DNA from: Sulfurospirillum cavolei
GTDB taxonomy: Bacteria > Campylobacterota > Campylobacteria > Campylobacterales > Sulfurospirillaceae
NCBI RefSeq assembly: GCF_000813325.1
Contig: NZ_BBQE01000001.1
Length of the DNA: 64,000 bases
Direction: 5' to 3' (one strand)
Shown here: one piece after another, positions 1-8,600 of the stretch
Position numbering within the stretch: position 1 is the stretch's first letter
Layout: every line of letters begins with the position of its first letter
Program-made: the position numbers and the translations under genes
The notes under the pieces: model-generated
What the model saw: only the letters and a program-made list of their open reading frames with translations
Told to the model about the DNA's origin: nothing
Databases searched by the model: none

Positions 1-1297
1 CCGCTAAAAGCAGTAAAAACACGAACAGTGAACGTCGGTTTTTTCGATTGAACGTAAGTTCGCCTCTTTTCTTCCACCAGACATGAATTTCTTTGTAAAT
101 CGGTAAAAAAATAAACCACGCGATTTCAACCGCAAAAAGAATAATACCCAAAGCTTTAAACGCAAAATAATACACTAAAGCGGCAATGCCCAGAAAAAGA
201 AAAAATCGGTATATCCATGTCGCAATCGCATAAACGATAAAAAATACTTCGCGCTTTTTCGTCAAAAGTTCCGGTTTTTCTTGTTCCAACCCTAAAATAT
301 AGTGACGTAAAAACCATTTTGCCATCGCAAAAGAGCGTGGTTGTAAGTTGTGCGTATCGGTCAAATCCGCAAGGGCATAATAGCCGTCAAAACGCAAAAA
401 AGGGCTAATATTGATCAGTAAAGAACTTGTCCAACTGGTCGTTGCAATGATAAATAAAATGCTTTTAAAAACGCCGATCGGTGCAAACGACCATAAAAAC
501 GTCGCGATCAATGCCAAATAAAGCTCGACTTTGATCCCCGCTAGAACAATCTGCAACCGCTGATAGTTGGACTTTAACTTCCAAGCACTGGTCGTATCGG
601 TGTATAAAACGGGAAAAAGGACTAAAAAAGCAACACCCATCGTGGGAACTTTGCACCCAAAACGCTTTGCGCTAAAAGCATGTCCTAATTCATGAAAGCT
701 TTTAACAAACACCAAAGAGAGAAAATAATAAACAGCACCCTCTTGCGAGAAAAAATAGAGAAATGTTGAGCTAAACGTTGCCCAGTCCCTTAAGATAAAA
801 ACAATGCCGATAAAGCCTAAAACCAAAACGCAGTTTTGCCAAAGTCTTGAGTACAAAAAATCGATGCGGTGCACATTGGCTTCCAGCCAGCGATCGGGTT
901 TAACCAACGGGATGCGAATGAACAGATAGTTGTGCAAAAGCCATTTAAGCAACGTTTGTCTGGAGTGTTTATACATCGCTTTAATGCGATACAAAGTGTT
1001 CGAATCTTCACAAACAATCAAGTTGTTTTGGCTTAAAAATTCGATAAACGTCTGCAAAGATTCCGCATCGATTGCGTAGTTTTTCTCCTCTAAAATCTTT
1101 AAAAATTCTGCGGTCGTGATGCCGCTTTGCCAATGTGAAATAAGCTCAAATGCGTCAATACCGATCGTGAAATACTTGTTTTGAATCGGATCAAACAGTA
1201 ACCAACGCTTAGAACCATCTTCGGCCGAAGAGGTATCCAATAGTTTTAAATCGTTTCGTAACGGCGGTAAAAGCGGCTCTTGTGTTTCAGGAAGCAT
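1..1297 (-). CDS. PqqD-like/M50 membrane zinc metalloprotease (3' end outside window)
   Basis: Open reading frame on the minus strand that runs off the left edge after about 432 codons. The first ~100 residues (WLLFDPIQNKYFTIG..., then an acidic helical stretch) resemble a PqqD-like winged-helix domain. Hydrophobic segments follow, and the zinc-protease motif HELGH lies at about residues 202-206, in a predicted membrane segment, as in M50 (site-2 protease) proteins. A second conserved patch, NISPFLRFDGYYALADL, supplies the expected downstream Asp. M50 enzymes cut peptides within or near the membrane. Homologues paired with HlyD proteins are usually annotated 'putative peptide zinc metalloprotease'. 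The ATG overlaps the TAA of the upstream HlyD-like gene (TAATG), so the two are probably translationally coupled. Substrate is unknown; I infer a role in export or processing of the giant adhesin of the same operon. Confidence 0.8.
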   Translation of the reverse strand, partial: MLPETQEPLLPPLRNDLKLLDTSSAEDGSKRWLLFDPIQNKYFTIGIDAFELISHWQSGITTAEFLKILEEKNYAIDAESLQTFIEFLSQNNLIVCEDSNTLYRIKAMYKHSRQTLLKWLLHNYLFIRIPLVKPDRWLEANVHRIDFLYSRLWQNCVLVLGFIGIVFILRDWATFSSTFLYFFSQEGAVYYFLSLVFVKSFHELGHAFSAKRFGCKVPTMGVAFLVLFPVLYTDTTSAWKLKSNYQRLQIVLAGIKVELYLALIATFLWSFAPIGVFKSILFIIATTSWTSSLLINISPFLRFDGYYALADLTDTHNLQPRSFAMAKWFLRHYILGLEQEKPELLTKKREVFFIVYAIATWIYRFFLFLGIAALVYYFAFKALGIILFAVEIAWFIFLPIYKEIHVWWKKRGELTFNRKNRRSLFVFLLLLA

Positions 1298-2643
1298 TAC
1301 CAGCCGATCCATTGCCTAACGGCGGTGATGGGTTTACGAAAAAGGTAAAAAAAGAGCGTTACGTTGTGTGAATAGATTTTTGCCGTACCTCTGAGTCCGA
1401 TGGAGGGAATATACCCGTTTTCTTGAATATCGTCAAAATCCGCGACAATACGATACGACAAAACATTCTGCTCGGTGAGTTCAGGTTTGTAGGAGATATA
1501 TTTGATTTTGGCATTCCACGCGTTGATCGGGTCGTTGTCAAAAAACGCTTTAACGGAGGCGTTTTCTTCGAGGAAAAGAGCATCATTGACGGGAAGCATG
1601 ATTTTGAGCTCTATTTTACGAGCATCCGCAATCAAAAAGATACGCTCTCCCGTAGCGACGGGCTTTCCTTTCCAATCGTTAGGATTGGTGATAATCGCAA
1701 TCCCCTCTTCTTTCGCAAAGATGGAGGTTTTATCCAACTGATCTTTCGCATGTGCAAGCTCGGCTTCTTTGAGTTTGACATGGTTTTCAAGCTGTGCAAT
1801 TTGGCTTTTTTGTTTCGGATCAAAAAAACTGCTTTGTCTGGCAGTAAACAATTCGGCATTGCTCACGTCAAGCGTTCGTTTGGCAACTAAATAGTTGTTG
1901 TTAAAATCGACGTCGTCAAACTTGACGACCAATTGATCTTTTGTTACCTTTTCGTTCGGAAACACCTTAACCTCTTCAATGACCGCATTAAGAGGCGACG
2001 TCACCACGTAAGGATTTTTGGCATCGACTTCCAGCGGCGCTAAAACGGAGAGCTTTACCGGCATAAACATCAGAACTAGAAGCGTTAATGCCGCTATTTT
2101 GATGTATTTATTGCGAAACGAGATGTTTTTAAACGTTTGGAAAAGAGCGCATTTACGCATTGCAAATAAAAAGTAGGCTAATGACGAAGAGAGATGCTTA
2201 CACAAGGCAACGTCATTTTCGCTCCACGGCTCTTCTTTAAATAAGAGTAACATGTAACGGGTTTGTTTTTGCTCTTTCTCGCAATGAAGCGGTATTGCTA
2301 AAAGGTGCGGAGGCGCAAATTCGTGAAAAGATTTGGCGTTGATCTCTTTTAAATCACGTGCGGTATCGACGCTGAAAATCTCTTTTGCTTTTTCATTATG
2401 ACGAATATCTTCGGCAATCTCTTCGATCCATTGAACGTAAGGTGAAGTTGCGTCCATAATGGCAATATCGGAGATTGCCACAACACGGTACGTTTCTCTT
2501 AAATCCGTCGTTAGTAAAACCCCTTGCGTATAGGATACGAGGTTTCGCGTTTCGTTGACAACTTGAAAATAGAGCTCTTTTAAGGTTTCACAACTCCTAC
2601 AGTTATGTTCTAACTGTAGGAGTTTTGCTAAAGTCGGTTCCAA
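1297..2643 (-). CDS. HlyD-family membrane adaptor with N-terminal GAF-like domain
   Basis: 448 residues. Residues ~1-165 look like a soluble GAF-type fold rather than the short cytoplasmic tail usual for HlyD. A single membrane segment follows at ~178-200, then the biotinyl-lipoyl/HlyD half-motifs (TSPLNAVIEEVKVFPNEKV... and ...KTSIFAKEEGIAIITNP...GERIFLIAD) flanking a short coiled coil. HlyD-type proteins bridge an inner-membrane component to a TolC channel. Here a cytosolic sensory-like domain sits on the inner side. The start is TTG after a purine-rich GAGAGA. It lies 13 nt after the adhesin stop and overlaps the M50 gene by one base. It was possibly recruited as the inner-membrane arm of the export complex; the GAF assignment is by pattern only. 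Confidence 0.72.
   Translation of the reverse strand: MEPTLAKLLQLEHNCRSCETLKELYFQVVNETRNLVSYTQGVLLTTDLRETYRVVAISDIAIMDATSPYVQWIEEIAEDIRHNEKAKEIFSVDTARDLKEINAKSFHEFAPPHLLAIPLHCEKEQKQTRYMLLLFKEEPWSENDVALCKHLSSSLAYFLFAMRKCALFQTFKNISFRNKYIKIAALTLLVLMFMPVKLSVLAPLEVDAKNPYVVTSPLNAVIEEVKVFPNEKVTKDQLVVKFDDVDFNNNYLVAKRTLDVSNAELFTARQSSFFDPKQKSQIAQLENHVKLKEAELAHAKDQLDKTSIFAKEEGIAIITNPNDWKGKPVATGERIFLIADARKIELKIMLPVNDALFLEENASVKAFFDNDPINAWNAKIKYISYKPELTEQNVLSYRIVADFDDIQENGYIPSIGLRGTAKIYSHNVTLFFYLFRKPITAVRQWIGW
2592..2624. repeat. Perfect 14-bp inverted repeat inside the HlyD-like gene start
   Basis: The arms AACTCCTACAGTTA and TAACTGTAGGAGTT are separated by 5 nt. They lie within codons ~7-17 of the GAF/HlyD gene and about 30-65 nt downstream of the adhesin stop codon. 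In mRNA this would make a strong stem-loop. There is no U-run on the minus strand, so it is not a standard terminator. It may protect the 3' end of the 8.6-kb adhesin message or limit translation of the genes behind it. Confidence 0.7.
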
Positions 2644-2656
2644 TCTCTCTCTTTTC

Positions 2657-5600
2657 TTATGCGAGTAGTTGCGTTAAATAAGAGCCGTAATGCTCCAGTC
2701 GTTGGGTTTCAAGTGCGATTTGCTCTTTAAAGCCCACAAAGCTCTTGGCATCGGTTTGGTTTTTGTTTTTCAACTGTTTCAAATCGATGGTAAGATTAAG
2801 TACCCTTGTCGTACCGTCCGAGTTGATCGCTTTGATGCTGACATGTAACGTTTCGAGCTCTTCAAGTAACGTACCGGTGATATTACCCGTTCGTGGATCA
2901 AACGACAAGCCTTTCGGTAATTCCGTACCGTCTGCTAGCGTTACGACAAAACTTTGCGCAAGATTGGTATCGACGACTTTGACTTCAATGTAATTATTGA
3001 CGAGTTTGATCTCTTCAATGGCAATGCCGACAATAGAGAACGAGTCACGACTGGATTGATTAAAGACGATTTGTCCGTTAGTTAAAACGTTCACGTCGAC
3101 ATTGGCTTGAAGTGCGCCGCTACCGCCTTGAACACCTCTTTGTGTCGTCGTATCGCCTGATGAAGCGGAACGCTCGTTTTGAGTGCCCCTCTCTCCGGCA
3201 CTACCCGATGATGGTGCATCGGTTCCCGCTCGAGGCGTTTCTTGAGCATTACTTGTTCCAAAACCGCCGCTTCCGCCGCTAGAGGCTTCATTCCCAAAGG
3301 ACGGAGTCGTGCTTAAAAAGCCTCTTCCGACTTCCGTCGGTAATCCGCTAGATTGAGTGCTAGGTGCATAGTTGATAACACCCAATCCTCCAAGCGAACC
3401 TCCCGTCGTTCCCGTATTCCCCAACGGATTTGTACCGCCAGATGAGGTTCCCGTAGTAGTGGTCGTGTCCGTGGTACCGCCGCTTGATGGTGCCGGTTTT
3501 GCCGTTTCCAGCGGAGCGGGAGCAATGACAAGCATCGAATAGGTTCGGCTGATCGTTGCGCCGAACGGATCTGTTGCTTTAAGCGTAATCTCAAAAACTC
3601 CCGATTGAGAAGCTCTTCCGGAGATGACGCCCGTAACCGGATCGATTGATAAGCCTATGGGTAAGTTTGTTGCTTCAAACGTAAAGACGTTGCTCGCATC
3701 GCTATCGCTAAAGAGAACGGAAATATCTTTGTTATAAACATCTCCAAAAGGTATTTCGACATTGATATTATCCGATGCAACCGTCGGTGCATCGTTTGTA
3801 CCCGTAATCGTGATCGAAAAATTCGCAATCGTCGTTAAGCCTTCCGCATCCGTAACGGCAATAGGAATAACAATCGTATCGGTTTCACCTTGTCCGATAT
3901 AATTATAACTTGAAGAATCAAACGTAAACGAACCGTCATCATGTAAGACGAAGCCCTCAGGTGCCGTTCCGTTTACGCTAAACGTAATAGAGCCGCTATC
4001 AACGTCGCTTGCCGGAAGAACGCCTTGGAGGTGTTCACCCTCAATCACACTTCCGGACTGTGCTTCAAACACAGGACTATCATTGAGCGCATTGATCGTA
4101 ATAGCGATGGTTTGAGTAGCTTCTAAACGATTGCCCTCACCGATATTGCCAAGGTCGTTAATACTGATGGTTAAACTATCGCTTCCGTTATAATCGCGAT
4201 TTGGCGTATACGTTAATCCATTGATTGCATTTTGCAAATCTTCCAAGCTTCCGCGTATTTTAAGAATAGAGGAATGATTGGAGCCTTCTAAAACACTTAG
4301 CCCCGTCATTTGCGATAATTCCAATGTTCCGTTAGTGACATGAAGCGTCACGTCCAAGCGTTGAGTCGCATCAATCACATCCACGTCAGACAAAACAATC
4401 GCATGGGTATTGTCGAAAACAAAAGGCGTATCTTCGTTTATCGTTACAGTCGTACTAGCGATCGTAATCACCGGTGCATCATTGACCGGAGTCACAAAAA
4501 ATGCGACTTGGGCGATGTTGCTCACTTCGCCGTCATTGGACGTAAATTGGTATAAAAATGTTTCGTACCCGTACCAGTTTTCATTCGGAATGAAGGTAAA
4601 TTTTGCATAATCGGGATGATCGATTCTATTTTTACCCTCGTTCAGAATAATTTTACCGTTGGTTAATTGATAACCGATGACTTTTGAATTGGAATCATAG
4701 ATATACGTGCTTGCATCAAAAGCATGAAATGTCCCTGCCGTTGTTATCGTACCGCTTGCATTGGTGATGTCGGGTGTTCCCGTTCCAAACACGAACGTTC
4801 CTCCGTTATCGTTAATATCCGTCACAAGATCATTGATATTGGCGATAGTCGAAGAGGTGTTGTCTTCGGCTCCTACGATATTGTCGCTGTAAATATTTGG
4901 AATTGCCGGTAAAACCATGACCAATTTTTCCGATACGTTCGTACCGTTTAACGCGTCCCTTGCCGTTATTTTCACATAATCGGCACCCGGAGTGATATAA
5001 TCGTTTCCATATCCCGCAACGTACGTTACTCCGTTAGAAGCGGCTAACGTGGCATTGATTTGATCGATCGTTCCGCTGAGTGTTACAACGCGCGAACCGT
5101 TTCCGATGATCTGTGAAGCGTTAAGACCGTTGGTGATCGAGTCGTTGATCGTGATGTGACCGTAGCGGGTTGTCTCAATCGTGATGCTGAGCGTCGTATC
5201 GTCTAAATCGGAAACCCTCAAAACAGAACCTATCGCAAGCGTACCGTCGTCATTTTGACCGATGATTTTTTCAACAATGAGCGTCGTCGTATTTAAATCG
5301 ATCGACGGTAAGTCATTGATCGATTGAAGGTTCACGCTTGCCGTTTTGACGCTATAACGCGCCGCCGTCTCACCGCCGTTGCCGCCGTCGTTGACTTTAA
5401 TCTCAACCGTTCTAGCCGCATCACTGAAATTATCGGACGCATTGCTAAACGTGATCGCTCTTGCCAAGGCTTGTACATGTGAAGAGTAAGCATTTTCATT
5501 CAAATGTACGCGTAATTCTTTACCGTTTTCACCGTTTAAAACAGAGTCGATGGTGCCGATAATAGTATTACCGTATTTTACATGTAAGCCTTCAAATGAA

Positions 5601-8600
5601 ATGCCGCCAAGGGATGCAATCGCCAAAGTGTCGAGCGATTCTTTATGCGTCGTCACGGCAAAAGAAATATACCCGCCATCATAACTCGTGCCTTCCAAGT
5701 CCGTCACCGTTATATCGGAATCGACTTGCACGGGTGATCCGTTTTCGACAAACGTTTTGGGATGCAACGCTCCTCCTAGTAACGGAGCGTCATTTACAGC
5801 ATCAATGGCAATCACCAATTGTTTAGTATCGGTTGAACCGTCGTTATCACTGACCGTCACGGTGAAGGCTTCTGAGGCATTAGCCCGAAGTGCGTTAATA
5901 ACATCAGAGTCGGGAGTATACGTATAAGCACCCGTAACGGTATTAAGAGTCAGTGTACCGTATAAGCCCACTTTCGTCACCGTTGAGTTGAGTAACACTC
6001 CTCCGTCAATTCCGTATTCAAATACCGTATTGTGATCAATGTCGGTTGCACTTAAAGAAGAAGATGTTGCGTTGAAAACGTCATTTGCATCCGTATCGGT
6101 ATAGTAAATCGTAGCAGGCGTATTTAACGCGACATTATCATTGGTGCCGACGATATGAACCGTAATCGTTTTATTTACGCTTGCATTACCGGAATCTTTT
6201 ACGCTAATCGTATAGGTCAATGTTAATGTCTCGCCTGCCGGTAAAGCGTTAAAATAGTTGCTACCGGAATTAAAAGACCAATTGACGTCAGAATCGTGCG
6301 TCGCAACGCTTAACATGTTAAGTAAAGCGTTCGTGTTTAGCGTCAATCCTTCCGTTGCCCCCGATGCGACGACACCGACTTTACTGACTGAAAAACTTGT
6401 ATCCATCGTATCAATATCTTCAATACTTAAGGTACCGCTTGAACTGAGTGTCGTGTCGGTTTCACTCATCGTTAAAACATCGCTATCGCCTGAATCAACA
6501 ACAACGGTAGGTGTGTCATTCACACCGTCGATGGCTATTGAAACGGTCGTCGTTGCCGTTGCTCCTTGAGAGTCCGTTGCCGTTAACGTATAAAGAAGCG
6601 TCAACGTCTGCCCTCTGCCCAAGAAGTTAAACGTGTGTTCCGTTCCTGAATTAAAACTCCACGAGACCGTTCCCGTCGTTGAATCGTTATCGATGACGGG
6701 GTTGGAGTTGATGTGGAGCATATTTTTGATAATCTCTTCCGTATAACCCGAAGGCAGGGTTAACCCGCTAGGAAGCGTTACCTGTACGGAACTGACCGCA
6801 ACATTGACCTCATCGGTTAGATCAATATCCGTAATCGTATAATCGTCGGTTAAAACAAGCGACGAACTGTTTTCTTGCAGGTTGGTCGATGCCGCGTGCT
6901 CTAAACTGGAAGTGATATTAGAAAGCTCTGATACGGCTCCCGCGGCATAATACCAATCAAACATAACCGTTTGTGAGGCATTGATGTTGTTCAGGTTTGT
7001 AAACATAGCATATCCGCCGTCATCATACGATTGATTGTAGACGGAATTTAAAGGATCAATTCCTGGAGCGTACTGGTTGGATGTGGTCCAACCGTATCCG
7101 GGGGCAATCACGGTATTGACATTTTCATTGGTCGAATAGAAAAGTACGGCCGTCGCATTGGCACCTGTACCCGTATAAATTTTAATCGCTTTAGCTTGCT
7201 CCGAAGCATTAGAAATCATCGTAAATTCACCGTCGACGATATTGCCTTTTTGTTTGGCTGGACTATCGCTACCTGCGACAAAATCGTCGCGTGTTCCGAC
7301 CCAAAATCTCAAGTTTTCCGTCGGTGTGGTTCCAAGGTTCGCAATATACGTGTTTGCTTTGATATATTTAGCACCCGATTCCAATGTATAGACGTTGGTA
7401 ACTTTCAAATGAGCCGTTCCGACCGTAATCTCACCGCTCCAAACAATCGTACCCGTTCCCGTAGCGGTATTGAAACCGGAATTATCAACCGTCGTATTGG
7501 TAAAGGTCGGAGTTAGATTAACCGTTCCTTCCAAGTTCCAGTCCGTATCCGTCTTAGCACTGCCGGAATTATAATCTGCGGCAATTGCCATGTTTAATTG
7601 ATAGCTTGAAAACGTTAATTTATTCCATACACCGTCTTTGTAATACCACGGTTGTTCCAACATACCCGTGCTTGGGTTAACAGAGTCAATGGTGCCGCTT
7701 CCGAACCGTAAAAGTCCATTATTGAAAATTTCAACCCCTGCGCTTGGAGCCGTCGTTCCTGCGCTTGGAGCCGTTACGACGCCCGTTCCTCCGCTCGTAA
7801 TCGTTCCAAAGACCGGTGCATCGTTTGTTCCCGTGATCGTAAACGTAATCCTTGTGCTTTGCGTAGCACTTGCCGTGTCGGTTGCGATCACGTCATAACT
7901 AAATGTAATCGTCTCTCCTTCGGCAAGAAAATTTAAATCGACATTGTTAACGCTATAGCTCCATGTCGTCGTACCGGAAGAAGCATTGGTCGCACTTGCG
8001 TGAAATCCCGCACTCAATGCCGACGAAAGTGTCGAATTCAGCGTACCTCCGCTCCAAGCAATATCGTTGTTGTAGCTATACGTCACATTAACGTTGCTAT
8101 CGACATCCCCAAAGGTTACCGTTCCGCTTTGCGTCATGTTCTGATTGTCGATACCGGTCGCTTCCGTGAATCCAGAAGGCGTTGAAACGGAAATCGTCGG
8201 TGCATCGTTGACACCCGTTACATGTAACGTTGACGTATCAACCGTACTCTCTAAATTTCCGTCGTTAATTTTCCACGAAACGGTTCGTGTCGTTTGCGTG
8301 AGACTTAACGTTTCACTGGTGGAGTGATACGTAATGCTTCGTAATGCACTTTGCCATTGAGCAAGCGTTGCCGTTGCGCCTGAGGATGTTAAGGTTAAAA
8401 CACCGGTTGAGCTATTGTAGATTGCCGTGATATTGCCCATCGTGGAGCCGTCATTCGTAAAACTTAATACATCACCGCTTAAAAAGCCGGAACTAATGCT
8501 GACTTGCGCACTTGCTAACGTCGTATTGTCTATATCGCTTAACGTAAGAGAGGGCGAGAGAGCTATCGGAGAACCGTTTTCCGTATAATTTGCCGTCTGA

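Noticed and set aside
7196..7516. Long plus-strand open frames opposite the adhesin gene (for example 106 codons here)
   Set aside because: They are antisense shadows of a repetitive Thr/Ser/Asp-rich coding sequence, with no SD and no recognisable protein.
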